NCBI GenBank assembly: GCA_045592985.1
Contig: JAZNVU010000020.1
Location: 1-33,785, forward strand
Length of the DNA stretch: 33,785 nt
Direction of reading: 5' to 3'
Source: UMGS172 sp045592985
Lineage (GTDB): Bacteria > Bacillota > Clostridia > Oscillospirales > Acutalibacteraceae
Numbering within the stretch: the first letter of the stretch is position 1; the number at the start of each line of letters is the position of its first letter. This document shows, in pieces, positions 1 through 7,204 of the stretch. A model generated the notes under the pieces. The model was given only the letters and a program-made list of their open reading frames with translations. It was not told where the DNA came from and did not search any database. The translations under genes and the position numbers were made by a program.

Positions 1-669
1 TTTAATCAACCATAAAACCGTACAAAAGCTAATGAATAAACTTGGTTTGAAGGGCAAACAACGTAAAAACGATAAATACCATTCATACAAAGGTACTGTT
101 GGTAAGGTTGCAGACAATTTGCTGAAAAGAGATTTCTATGCAGAAAAACCTTTTGAAAAGATAACAACGGATGTTACACAATTTAATGTCTGTGATGAGA
201 AAGTATATCTTTCTCCAGTTTTAGATTTGTTCAATAATGAAGTAATATCTTATTCAATTTCTACAAGTCCTAATTTATGGCAAATACGAGAAATGTTAGA
301 TGGTTTATTTGCAAAACTGCCTGCTGATGCAACACCAATATTCCACTCTGACCAAGGTTGGCAATACCAACATGCTGAATACCAACGATTGCTCGCTGAA
401 CATAATATTACTCAGAGCATGTCTCGCAAAGGTAACTGTATGGATAATGGCGCTATGGAAAACTTCTTTGGTAGACTTAAAGTCGAAATGTTCTACGGTG
501 AAAAATTTGAAAGCGTTAACGCTTTCATTGATGAATTAAAACGTTACATAGATTACTACAACAATGAAAGAATTTCCTTAAAACTAAAAGGAATGAGCCC
601 AGTACAATACCGGACTCATTCACTAACAATTTAATATTTAATTTTGTCTAAACTTTGGGGTTCACTTCA
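1..669 (+). mobile_element. IS3-family (IS150-like) insertion sequence, right part
   Basis: The element enters from the left edge, so the left end and first transposase frame are not visible. The right end is judged to lie at about 669. Read inward from there, the sequence TGAAGTGAACCCCAAAGTTT has the TGA start and G/C-rich character of IS3-family terminal repeats. The element ends 18 bases upstream (in + coordinates) of a minus-strand ATG with a good ribosome binding site, so it has landed inside the start of a host gene. The 3-bp or 4-bp target duplication cannot be tested without the left end. Confidence 0.85.
2..634 (+). CDS. IS3-family transposase OrfB, 5' truncated by window
   Basis: This is the C-terminal part of the DDE transposase, which cuts and joins the insertion sequence ends. 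The frame is open from base 2. Residues before the first internal ATG (32) read like the helical region just before the catalytic core (HKTVQKLMNKLGLKGK), so the gene continues off the left edge and ATG 32 is not the true start. Counting from that internal Met, the catalytic triad is Asp47 (TTDVTQF), Asp107 (FHSDQGW) and Glu143 (MENFFGRLK). The D-to-E spacing of 35 residues is the DD(35)E signature of IS3 rve/integrase-core enzymes. The C-terminus (YYNNERI..LKGMSPVQYR) is intact, so the visible part looks functional. In IS3 elements OrfB is normally made by -1 frameshifting from OrfA, which lies outside the window. Confidence 0.93.
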   Translation, partial: LINHKTVQKLMNKLGLKGKQRKNDKYHSYKGTVGKVADNLLKRDFYAEKPFEKITTDVTQFNVCDEKVYLSPVLDLFNNEVISYSISTSPNLWQIREMLDGLFAKLPADATPIFHSDQGWQYQHAEYQRLLAEHNITQSMSRKGNCMDNGAMENFFGRLKVEMFYGEKFESVNAFIDELKRYIDYYNNERISLKLKGMSPVQYRTHSLTI

Positions 670-689
670 ATTCTAGTGATTTTTTTCAT
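670..689 (-). pseudogene. Orphan 5' end of a gene cut by the insertion sequence
   Basis: On the minus strand, TTTGGAGG is followed 7 bases later by ATG (687-689) and codons for M-K-K-I-T-R, after which the insertion-sequence end begins. Read on through the junction, the frame gives only 13 residues before a TAG within the element. A good Shine-Dalgarno, a start codon and an upstream promoter (746-774) all point to a real gene whose body was displaced to the left of the element or lost. A start such as MKKIT is common for exported or lipoprotein products, but six codons cannot identify it. Confidence 0.6.
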
Positions 690-745
690 GATCAAACCTC
701 CAAAATTAAATATGATTATAAAATACACAAAAATCCTACATTAAA

Positions 746-774
746 ATTATAATGATAATCCAAATAAAATTCAA
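746..774 (-). promoter_or_regulatory. Promoter of the interrupted gene, with partial Fur-like motif
   Basis: On the minus strand TTGAAT (769-774) and TATAAT (746-751) are separated by 17 bases. The -10 lies in ATAATGATAATC (plus strand), which resembles the left two-thirds of a Fur box (GATAATGATAATC...). The right third does not match, so iron control is only a possibility. Confidence 0.45.
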
Positions 775-832
775 TAACAAAAATTAAAATGATAAAAAAA
801 GTCAATAATTTAACAAAATAAATCCATTAAAA

Positions 833-1420
833 CTATTCTTTTCTCAATTTAAATAACAAAATCGGCATAATTTGTTTTCCATAGTCTTTAAGCGAATAAT
901 TACCCTTCGACAGGCACCAATCATACATCAAAGAACGCTCACACAATGCATAATACTTAACTATATCGCTCACAGACATGATATCGGATATTTCGCCTTT
1001 GGTTTTTCCTTTTGAAACAATCTGTTTAATTAAACGATAATAAAACCTGTTATGGTCTAGTAAAGATTGTTCACCTTTAGTAAGCAATTGACTCGAAAAA
1101 AGACGTGTTAAAAGTTCAAGGTCAACACTATTTTCAATCATTTCAAAAAGTTCGGCATTAAGATAAAGCAAAATATCAATGCTTTTCATTTCATCCGAAA
1201 TTTGATTAGACAACTGCTCATACTTTTCATCAAACAGATATGCCAAAGATCCAAGTAACGCATCTTTACTTTCAAAATAATGATAAAAAGAACCTTTGGA
1301 GGTACCTGATTCCCACACTATATCCTCAATAGTGGTGTTCTCATATCCTTTATCGTAAAAAAGTTTCCAAGCAGCCGAAACAATACGTCCTTTTGTGTTC
1401 CTAGAATTTTTTCTAATCAT
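833..1420 (-). CDS. TetR/AcrR-family transcriptional regulator
   Basis: A 195-residue repressor-type protein. The N-terminal helix-turn-helix is clear: a first helix with RIVSAAWKLFYDKGYENTT, then IEDIVWESGTSKGSFYHYFESKDALL, the classic TetR DNA-recognition segment. The rest is a divergent helical ligand/dimerisation domain, so the ligand cannot be read. The start is placed at the ATG at 1420 because it gives the normal family length and has GGGGA just upstream; the frame extends another 45 codons upstream, but these do not look coding. It lies 131 bases downstream of putP, with its own promoter candidate (TTGAAA 1475-1480, 17 bases, TAACAT 1452-1457) inside a palindrome. A local regulator of itself and of putP is the simplest reading. 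Confidence 0.9.
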   Translation of the reverse strand: MIRKNSRNTKGRIVSAAWKLFYDKGYENTTIEDIVWESGTSKGSFYHYFESKDALLGSLAYLFDEKYEQLSNQISDEMKSIDILLYLNAELFEMIENSVDLELLTRLFSSQLLTKGEQSLLDHNRFYYRLIKQIVSKGKTKGEISDIMSVSDIVKYYALCERSLMYDWCLSKGNYSLKDYGKQIMPILLFKLRKE

Positions 1421-1451
1421 AAAAAATTCCCCAAATATAATCTTTGTGTTG

Positions 1452-1496
1452 ATGTTATCATAATTTTTTTCTAATTTCAACATTAATTTGTTGAAA
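1452..1496 (-). promoter_or_regulatory. tetR promoter overlapped by a 22-bp palindrome (candidate operator)
   Basis: TTTCAACA (1475-1482), six central bases, and TGTTGAAA (1489-1496) form 8-bp perfect arms. The minus-strand -35 TTGAAA is the outer half of one arm, with TAACAT 17 bases further on. A repressor bound here would block the tetR promoter, as in autoregulated TetR genes. Confidence 0.45.
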
Positions 1497-1514
1497 AAGT
1501 CAAAATCATAAAGA

Positions 1515-1542
1515 TATCCCCCGATTTTGTACTCGGGGGATA
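1515..1542 (-). terminator. Hairpin after putP
   Basis: Perfect 10-bp arms tatcccccga / tcgggggata with an 8-base loop lie just past the putP stop. On the minus strand a T-rich stretch (TCTTTATGATTTT) follows. This is less compact than a classic U-tract, so it may be only a partial terminator or attenuator between putP and tetR. Confidence 0.55.
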
Positions 1543-1551
1543 GAAAAAACA

Positions 1552-3105
1552 TCAATCGTCAATTGATTTGTTTGTTGCCAAACTATAAATAGCAATTACG
1601 TCATCAGACGGTTTTTTAGAAAGAAGAGTAACGATTATAGATACGGCTGCACCTACTAAAAATCCGGGGACAATCTCATAAACTCCGGTGTTACAGATAA
1701 CAGGATTGCCAACAGTTCCTGTAAACAAAACAAGCCATGCTATATCAGTAATCGCACCGGCTATGATTCCTGCAACGGCACCTGCATAATTAAATCTTTT
1801 CCAGAAAAGAGACAATATAACAACAGGTCCAAACGCAGAACCAAAAAGTCCCCAAGCATTTTCAACCATTGCCATAATATTAGATGCCCAGGATGAAGTA
1901 GATTTAAGACCTGAAAGTGCTATTACAAGACCTACAACTGTTACTATCAATACTACAATTCGGCCTACCCAAAGAACTTCTTTATCACTTGCTTTGTCTT
2001 TTCTGATAAGCGGTTTATAAATATCACTAGTAAAAGAAGATGAAGCAACAAGCAACTGAGAATCAGCAGTAGACATTGAAGCAGCAATAATTGCCGAAAG
2101 AATTATACCGGCAAAGAATCCCGGGAATATGTCGTTTACAATCTTAATGAAAAGATGTTGTTGATTACCCTCAGGGATAAGTGTTGCTGCAAGTGATGCA
2201 CCATCCTTAGTAAAGAGATAGGTTCTTGCAAGATATGCAATTACAACTGCAGCTCCAAGAGTGATGATGACCCAAATGATTGCAACTGCGGCTGATTTTT
2301 TAACCATAGACGGTTTGCCAATTGACATAAATCTGACAAGAATGTGCGGCATACCAAAATAGCCAAGACCCCAGCCAAGACCGGAAATAATATCCTGCCA
2401 ACTTGCAGTAAAAGGATTAGTATTAAAAGCAACAACACCTTCAGCAAATGCTTCATTATAAGTTGCATCAAAATCACCAACAGAATACATTACAATAGGA
2501 ACTGCAAGTAAAGCAACCAGCATTAATATGCCTTGGAAGAAATCAGTCCAGCAAACTGCTTTATAACCGCCCATAAAAGTGTAAGTTAAAATAATTAAAG
2601 CAAATATTATCATTGCTAATTCTTTATGACCGTTAAACCAAGGAATAACTGCACAAAATACTGCAGTTCCTGCATTGAAAGCAGAAGCAACATAAACTGT
2701 GAAAGCAATAAGAAATATTATTGCACATATGACCTTAAGTAAAGAACTTTGTGAAGCAAAACGATTGGTTAAGTATTGAGGCAAAGTGATAGAGTCATTT
2801 GACGCTTTTGAAAAGCGACGCAATCTTTTAGCAACCAACACCCAGTTAGTAATGGTTCCTATAGCAAGGCCAATGCCAATCCACACTTTTCCCATACCAA
2901 AAGCCAAGATACTTCCGGGGAAACCCATGAGCAACCAACCACTCATATCAGAAGCTTGGGCACTCATTGCTGTAACCCACGGGCCCATAGAACGCCCACC
3001 TAAAAAGTAATCTTTTTCATCACTACCTTTGGATTTGAAAAAAAATACAATTCCTATTCCAAGCATTGCAACAAAATAAAAAATAAAAGCCAATATCTGA
3101 GACAT
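1552..3105 (-). CDS. putP: Sodium/proline symporter (SSS family)
   Basis: A 517-residue inner-membrane transporter with about 13 hydrophobic segments. It is homologous to PutP, which couples Na+ entry to L-proline uptake. The conserved first-helix segment is present (YFLGGRSMGPWVTAMS, then SQASDMSGWLLMGFPG, Asp53 by this numbering), equivalent to the Na+-site region of E. coli PutP. A SSS-type signature with ADSQLLVASSSFTSDIYKP follows in the second half. The start is the ATG at 3105, which has AAAGGGG eight bases upstream; a TTG six codons earlier would place that ribosome binding site inside the gene. Transcribed from the promoter at 3134-3162. Proline could serve osmoprotection or Stickland metabolism; the sequence alone does not say which. 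Confidence 0.93.
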   Translation of the reverse strand: MSQILAFIFYFVAMLGIGIVFFFKSKGSDEKDYFLGGRSMGPWVTAMSAQASDMSGWLLMGFPGSILAFGMGKVWIGIGLAIGTITNWVLVAKRLRRFSKASNDSITLPQYLTNRFASQSSLLKVICAIIFLIAFTVYVASAFNAGTAVFCAVIPWFNGHKELAMIIFALIILTYTFMGGYKAVCWTDFFQGILMLVALLAVPIVMYSVGDFDATYNEAFAEGVVAFNTNPFTASWQDIISGLGWGLGYFGMPHILVRFMSIGKPSMVKKSAAVAIIWVIITLGAAVVIAYLARTYLFTKDGASLAATLIPEGNQQHLFIKIVNDIFPGFFAGIILSAIIAASMSTADSQLLVASSSFTSDIYKPLIRKDKASDKEVLWVGRIVVLIVTVVGLVIALSGLKSTSSWASNIMAMVENAWGLFGSAFGPVVILSLFWKRFNYAGAVAGIIAGAITDIAWLVLFTGTVGNPVICNTGVYEIVPGFLVGAAVSIIVTLLSKKPSDDVIAIYSLATNKSIDD

Positions 3106-3133
3106 ATTATAATCCCCTTTCAAAATATTTGTT

Positions 3134-3181
3134 ATAATAACACATTTTTAACTAGAATGCAATACAGAACGTGTTCTATAT
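3134..3181 (-). promoter_or_regulatory. putP promoter with adjoining palindromic operator
   Basis: Minus-strand -35 TTGCAT (3157-3162) and -10 TATTAT (3134-3139) have a 17-base spacer. Abutting the -35 is AGAAC-GT-GTTCT (3166-3177), which extends to 3162-3181 with one mismatch per side. GAAC-nn-GTTC palindromes are a common TetR-family operator form, and a TetR gene lies directly downstream of putP. Confidence 0.55.
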
Positions 3182-3298
3182 TTGAAAAATATTAAATTAT
3201 TTTTCTCTTAGAAAATCAAGACTTTTCATTATTATACTAATTTTAAACCGATACTTATCTAATTTTTTCGTTATAATGTTTAATTTTAAAGTCATTAC

Positions 3299-3327
3299 TT
3301 GTAAATAAAGAAAAATGGTGATATAAT
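3299..3327 (+). promoter_or_regulatory. Promoter of the CobW-type GTPase pair
   Basis: TTGTAA (3299-3304), 17 bases, TATAAT (3322-3327), 31 bases before the ATG at 3359. No convincing zinc-regulator (Zur) box was seen around it, although metal control would be expected for this family. Confidence 0.55.
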
Positions 3328-3358
3328 ACATAAATAATAAAAATATGAGGTAGTAATT

Positions 3359-4549
3359 ATGACAAAAATTGATATTTTTTCAGGCTTTTTAGGAGCCGGT
3401 AAAACAACTTTAATTAAAAAGCTTATAAACGAAGCGTACAAAGGTGAAAAACTTGTTCTTATTGAAAATGAATTTGGAGAAATAGGAATCGACGGCGGCT
3501 TTTTAAAAGAAGCCGGCATCGAAATTACCGAAATGAATTCGGGTTGCATTTGTTGCAGTCTAGTCGGAGATTTCGGTGAAGCACTTAAAAAAGTTCTTAA
3601 TGACTACTCCCCCGACCGTATTTTAATTGAGCCCTCGGGTGTCGGTAAACTCAGCGACGTTATCAGAGCAGTACAGAATATTGATTCGCACGACATAATT
3701 CTCAACGGTTTTACAACTGTTGTCGATGCAGGTAAATGCAAAATGTATATGAAAAACTTCGGTGAGTTTTTTAATGACCAGATTAAGCATGCAAGTTCTA
3801 TTATTTTGAGCCACACCGATAATATTTCAGATGATAAGTTAAATACTGCTGTAAATCTTATTAAAGAACATAATGCAGATGCTACTCTTATTACAACTTC
3901 GTGGTCTTCCATTGACGGAAAATTAATTTTAGAAGCCATGGAAAAGAAAAATACTTTAGAGCATGAACTTCACAAACTTGCACACGAAACCGAGCACCAC
4001 CATCACGACCAAGAATGTGATTGCCATGAGCATCATCACCATGATGAACACTGCGACTGCCACGAGCATGAGCATCACGAACATCATTATGATGAAGACG
4101 GTAAATGCTGCTGCGGACATCATCATGATGAGCATGAGCATGAGCATGAACACCACCATCACAGCCACGACGAACATTGTGAGTGTCACGAGCATAATCA
4201 TGAACATCATCATGAACATGACAAAGAATGTGACTGTGGTTGCCATGAGCACCATCATCACCATCACCACGCTGACGAAGTATTTACTAGTTTCGGCCGC
4301 GAGACTACTAAAAAATTCACCGAAGAAGATATTAATAATGCTCTTCTTTCCCTTTCCGATGAACATAAATATGGTTTAGTTTTAAGAGCAAAAGGCATCG
4401 TTGAAGGAAAAGACGGCAACTGGATACACTTTGACTATGTACCGGGCGAACCCGATGTTCGTACCGGCAAAGCTGAGATAATCGGTCGTCTTTGCGTTAT
4501 CGGTTCAAAGATTAATGAACACGAACTAGAAGAATTATTCGGTCTGTGA
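3359..4549 (+). CDS. G3E/CobW-family GTPase with large His/Cys-rich metal-binding insert
   Basis: A 396-residue COG0523-type metallochaperone GTPase. Visible motifs: P-loop GFLGAGKTT (residues 9-17), the metal-binding CICC (63-66) that defines this group, EPSG (91-94), and SHTD (151-154) at the place of the base-specificity motif NKxD. Residues about 202-304 are extremely metal-ligand rich: about 45 His and 12 Cys in roughly 100 residues, with C-[DE]-C-H-E-H repeated four times and a run of seven His. A short CobW C-terminal domain follows. Relatives use GTP hydrolysis to insert or move Zn2+ or other metals, and His-rich inserts store or buffer metal. The ribosome binding site is GAGG nine bases before ATG. 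It is the first gene of a pair with the CobW-like gene at 4560. Confidence 0.93.
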   Translation: MTKIDIFSGFLGAGKTTLIKKLINEAYKGEKLVLIENEFGEIGIDGGFLKEAGIEITEMNSGCICCSLVGDFGEALKKVLNDYSPDRILIEPSGVGKLSDVIRAVQNIDSHDIILNGFTTVVDAGKCKMYMKNFGEFFNDQIKHASSIILSHTDNISDDKLNTAVNLIKEHNADATLITTSWSSIDGKLILEAMEKKNTLEHELHKLAHETEHHHHDQECDCHEHHHHDEHCDCHEHEHHEHHYDEDGKCCCGHHHDEHEHEHEHHHHSHDEHCECHEHNHEHHHEHDKECDCGCHEHHHHHHHADEVFTSFGRETTKKFTEEDINNALLSLSDEHKYGLVLRAKGIVEGKDGNWIHFDYVPGEPDVRTGKAEIIGRLCVIGSKINEHELEELFGL

Positions 4550-4559
4550 GGTTATTAAT

Positions 4560-5498
4560 ATGGAAATTCCGGTATATTTGTTTACAGGTTTTTTAGAATC
4601 AGGTAAAACAAAATTTATACAAGAAACTTTAGAAGATGACCGCTTTAATGCTGGTGAATATACCCTTCTTGTACTTTGTGAAGAAGGTGAAGAAGAATAC
4701 GAGCCTTCTAAATTCAGCGGTAAGAATGTATTCATCAAAATCGTAGACGAAGTTGAGCAGTTGACTTCTGAACTTTTATCAGGTTGGTTGAAAGAAACCG
4801 GCGCTGAACGCGTTATTATCGAATACAACGGCATGTGGACTTTGGACAAACTTTATAACGCCATGCCAAAAAAATGGACTATCTATCAAGAAATGATGTT
4901 TGCCGACGCTAACACTTTTGTTAATTTTAACGCTAATATGAGAAGTCTTGTTGTTGACAAATTAAAATCTGCCGAACTTGTTATTTTTAACCGTTATTCA
5001 GACAATATTGATAAAATGTCACTTCATAAAATCGTTCGCGGTATTCAAAGAAACAACGCGATTATATATGAATACCTTGACGGCAGCACTGAGCAGGACA
5101 CTATTGAAGACCCCCTACCCTTTGATATCAACGCTCCTATTATTGAAATAGCAGACACTGACTATGCATTATGGTATCGCGATATGATGGAAGAAACCGA
5201 AAAATATAACGGCAAAACAGTTAAATTCAAAGGTCTTTCCGCTAAAGATAAAAAGATGGATGCTAACGAATTTGTAACCGGACGCCATGTGATGACTTGC
5301 TGTGCCGACGATATTCAGTACGCAGGTCTTATGTGTAAATGTGCTGATAAGTGCGTTGTTAAAACGGGAGATTGGCTTAATATCACAGCAACAATCTGTA
5401 TTGAATTTAACAAAGCATACCGAGCAAAAGGCCCTGTTTTAAAGGTTTCTGAATATTCGCTTACTAGCGAGCCGGAAGAAAAGGTTGTAACTTTTTAA
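4560..5498 (+). CDS. CobW-like P-loop protein fused to a YcgQ/TIGR03943-like domain
   Basis: 312 residues. The N-terminal half is a divergent G3E GTPase: FTGFLESGKTKFI (residues 8-20) is a clear P-loop, but the CxCC motif is missing and the EPSG and NKxD positions read IEYNGM (about 88) and FNRYSD (about 143). The C-terminal third (about 215-312) has RHVMTCCADD (242-251) followed by a CxCxxxC cluster (259-265) and a beta-rich tail. This matches my recollection of the C-terminal domain of YcgQ/TIGR03943 proteins, which accompany YcgR permeases in Bacillus and are often linked to zinc control. No permease gene is present here. It starts 10 bases after the first GTPase gene; the GTGAGG ribosome binding site overlaps that gene's stop, suggesting coupling. 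A metal-handling role is inferred from family and neighbour. Confidence 0.8.
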   Translation: MEIPVYLFTGFLESGKTKFIQETLEDDRFNAGEYTLLVLCEEGEEEYEPSKFSGKNVFIKIVDEVEQLTSELLSGWLKETGAERVIIEYNGMWTLDKLYNAMPKKWTIYQEMMFADANTFVNFNANMRSLVVDKLKSAELVIFNRYSDNIDKMSLHKIVRGIQRNNAIIYEYLDGSTEQDTIEDPLPFDINAPIIEIADTDYALWYRDMMEETEKYNGKTVKFKGLSAKDKKMDANEFVTGRHVMTCCADDIQYAGLMCKCADKCVVKTGDWLNITATICIEFNKAYRAKGPVLKVSEYSLTSEPEEKVVTF

Positions 5499-5504
5499 AT
5501 GAAA

Positions 5505-5526
5505 AGCCGCATCAAAAGATGCGGCT
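5505..5526. terminator. Bidirectional terminator between the GTPase pair and maf
   Basis: AGCCGCATC (5505-5513), loop AAAA, GATGCGGCT (5518-5526): a 9-bp perfect stem. T-rich sequence follows on both strands (AAACTTTATTT on plus, TTTCATTT on minus). Both flanking genes converge on it. Confidence 0.8.
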
Positions 5527-5531
5527 AAACT

Positions 5532-6119
5532 TTATTTAATATTAGTAATGCTATATGGGTCAATTCCTATTTTTTTAAGCATCTTTGCAAATAGATGAAC
5601 CGGAAACCCAACAACATTAAAATAGCAACCGTTTATTCCCTCAATAAATAACGATGCCAGTCCTTGAACTGCATAACTACCTGCTTTGTCCATAGGTTCA
5701 AGAGTTGCAACATATTTTTCAATCAACTCATCACTTAAATCAGCAAATTTAACATTGGTAACTTCGTGTTCGCTGATAACAACATCATTGTACATCAATG
5801 TAACGCCACTGACAACTTCGTGTGATTTACCCGACAGCATTTTTAACATTCCTTTGGCGTCGTTAACATCTTTTGGCTTACCCAAAATTACACCGTCAAG
5901 TGTAACCACAGTATCAGAAGAAATAACCAATGTGTCTTTATCCTTTATATCTTCATATACCGCTTTTCCTTTAATAAAAGACAAGTATTCAACTAATTTT
6001 AAAGGGTCTTTTATATCACTCGACTCGTCAGTATCTCTGGTAATCACATCGAAATCAATTCCAAGATTCTGCAAAATTTCTTTCCTTCTCGGGCTTTTGC
6101 TAGCCAAAACAATTTTCAT
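5532..6119 (-). CDS. maf: Maf-family nucleoside triphosphate pyrophosphatase
   Basis: 195 residues, normal for Maf. Hydrolyses non-canonical or modified nucleoside triphosphates to the monophosphate and pyrophosphate, a house-cleaning role in the cytoplasm; some members act on dTTP/UTP. Motifs: LASKSPRRKEIL at the N-terminus, SSDTVV with GKP (the catalytic Asp region) in the middle, and a LSGKSHEVVSGVTL segment. The start is the ATG at 6119, preceded by AGGA at nine bases; eight further in-frame codons upstream look like leader. Divergent from the HAD phosphatase gene with only 52 bases between. Confidence 0.93.
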   Translation of the reverse strand: MKIVLASKSPRRKEILQNLGIDFDVITRDTDESSDIKDPLKLVEYLSFIKGKAVYEDIKDKDTLVISSDTVVTLDGVILGKPKDVNDAKGMLKMLSGKSHEVVSGVTLMYNDVVISEHEVTNVKFADLSDELIEKYVATLEPMDKAGSYAVQGLASLFIEGINGCYFNVVGFPVHLFAKMLKKIGIDPYSITNIK

Positions 6120-6143
6120 ATAATCACATCCTAAAAAATACAA

Positions 6144-6155
6144 TCGGTTAACCGA
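6144..6155. promoter_or_regulatory. 12-bp perfect palindrome between maf and the HAD gene
   Basis: TCGGTTAACCGA sits in the middle of the 52-base divergent gap. A possible plus-strand promoter (TTTGCT 6096-6101, 17 bases, TATAAT 6119-6124) overlaps the start of maf. The palindrome could be an operator in the leader or chance; nothing in the window identifies a regulator. Confidence 0.25.
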
Positions 6156-6171
6156 AGAAAGAAGGCAAATA

Positions 6172-6858
6172 ATGATAAAAGCAGTTGTTTTTGACCTTGA
6201 CCATACATTATTTGACCGCTACGAAACACTAAAAAAAGTAGCACCGTTTTTAAAAGATAATTTTAAATTAAACCCTAACCTCAAAGATGACGAAGTTGCT
6301 GATATAATGATTAACACCGATAAAAACTTCGTTCACAAGGGTTGGAAAAGGTTGCAGGAAGAAATTGTAAAAACAGATTTATTTTTTCAAGAACTCAAAA
6401 CTAATGAATACCATGAGTTTGTTATGAGCAAATTTATGGATATTGCAGTGCCGTTTGATTTTACAATACCTATGCTAGAAGAACTAAAAGTTAAGAATTA
6501 TAAACTCGCACTAATAACTAACGGTATTCCGAAATTACAACGCAAGAAGTTAGAAATGCTACATATTAAAGATTATTTTGATTACATATATGTAGGTGGT
6601 GAACATGAAGTTCAAAAGCCTCATATAAAACCATTTTTAGAAACTGCAGACAATTTAAACCTTAAACCTTGTGAATGCGCATACGTCGGAGATAACCCTA
6701 TAAATGATGTTGATGCATCACGTAAAGCGGGTTACATACCAATACACGTACAGACAACCGGCAACTGGATATTACCCGAAATTGAAAAACCTGAGTATTC
6801 AGTCAAGACGGTTGCAGAAGTACCGAAACTTATTGAAAAAATCAACCAAGAGCAATAA
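6172..6858 (+). CDS. HAD-superfamily hydrolase (YjjG/nucleotidase-like)
   Basis: 228 residues with the full set of HAD motifs: VFDLDHTLF (motif I, nucleophile Asp9 and acid/base Asp11), a helical cap, LITNG (motif II), a conserved Lys in VQKPHIKPF (motif III) and YVGDNPINDVDASRKAG (motif IV). The layout resembles YjjG-type 5'-nucleotidases and related HAD-IA phosphatases, which dephosphorylate nucleoside monophosphates or small sugar phosphates. The substrate cannot be read from sequence. Pairing with maf across a short divergent gap would fit nucleotide housekeeping, but that is inference. The AGAAGG ribosome binding site precedes the ATG; the stop codon lies inside the downstream terminator hairpin. 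Confidence 0.88.
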   Translation: MIKAVVFDLDHTLFDRYETLKKVAPFLKDNFKLNPNLKDDEVADIMINTDKNFVHKGWKRLQEEIVKTDLFFQELKTNEYHEFVMSKFMDIAVPFDFTIPMLEELKVKNYKLALITNGIPKLQRKKLEMLHIKDYFDYIYVGGEHEVQKPHIKPFLETADNLNLKPCECAYVGDNPINDVDASRKAGYIPIHVQTTGNWILPEIEKPEYSVKTVAEVPKLIEKINQEQ

Positions 6859-6870
6859 TTCTTGGTTGAT
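6841..6870. terminator. Terminator after the HAD gene, shared with ynzC-like gene
   Basis: ATCAACCAAGA (6841-6851) and TCTTGGTTGAT (6860-6870) form an 11-bp perfect stem with an 8-base loop containing the HAD stop codon, followed by TTATTTTACT on the plus strand. Confidence 0.8.
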
Positions 6871-6881
6871 TTATTTTACTT

Positions 6882-7088
6882 TCACTTATCTTTACGTTGA
6901 AGTTTTTTCTTACTTCCGTCAGGATTTTGAATAACTGTATTATCAAGAATACCTACAAGTGAAGCTTTATAAGAATCAATATACTCTCGCCTTAATATTT
7001 CTCTTTCCTCTTTTTCGTCCTTTGTTAATTCCCTTTGTCTAGAAATTCTTGTCAATTCACTGATTCTGTCAATTTTCTTTTGTTCCAT
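6882..7088 (-). CDS. DUF896/YnzC-family small protein
   Basis: 68 residues, highly charged and helical: KIDRISELTRISRQRELTKDE, REILRREYIDSYK and a basic tail ending LQRKDK. This is the DUF896 (UPF0291) pattern of Bacillus YnzC, a small cytoplasmic protein of unsettled function; relatives include a LexA-regulated SOS gene in B. subtilis. The start is the ATG at 7088, with AAGGTGAT seven bases upstream; the frame is open for another 34 codons upstream, but these are AT-rich leader. A minus-strand promoter candidate (TTCACA at 7128-7133, 17 bases, TATATT at 7105-7110) fits this start. Confidence 0.88.
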   Translation of the reverse strand: MEQKKIDRISELTRISRQRELTKDEKEEREILRREYIDSYKASLVGILDNTVIQNPDGSKKKLQRKDK

Positions 7089-7145
7089 TTTTATCACCTT
7101 TTTAAATATAACACAATATTCTTGTTTTGTGAAGTATAAATTCAA

Positions 7146-7174
7146 TTGAATTATACGAAATAATGATGTATAAT
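7146..7174 (+). promoter_or_regulatory. Promoter of the ABC exporter operon
   Basis: TTGAAT (7146-7151), 17 bases, TATAAT (7169-7174), ending 30 bases before the ATG. Divergent from the ynzC-like promoter at 7105-7133. Confidence 0.6.
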
Positions 7175-7204
7175 AGATTAAATTAAACACATGGCAGGTA
7201 AATT

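Noticed and set aside
3956..4379. Long open frames on both strands across the His-rich insert of the CobW gene
   Set aside because: They are Met/Val- or Ile/Thr-rich low-complexity products of the repeated CAT/CAC codons read in other frames, with no ribosome binding sites.
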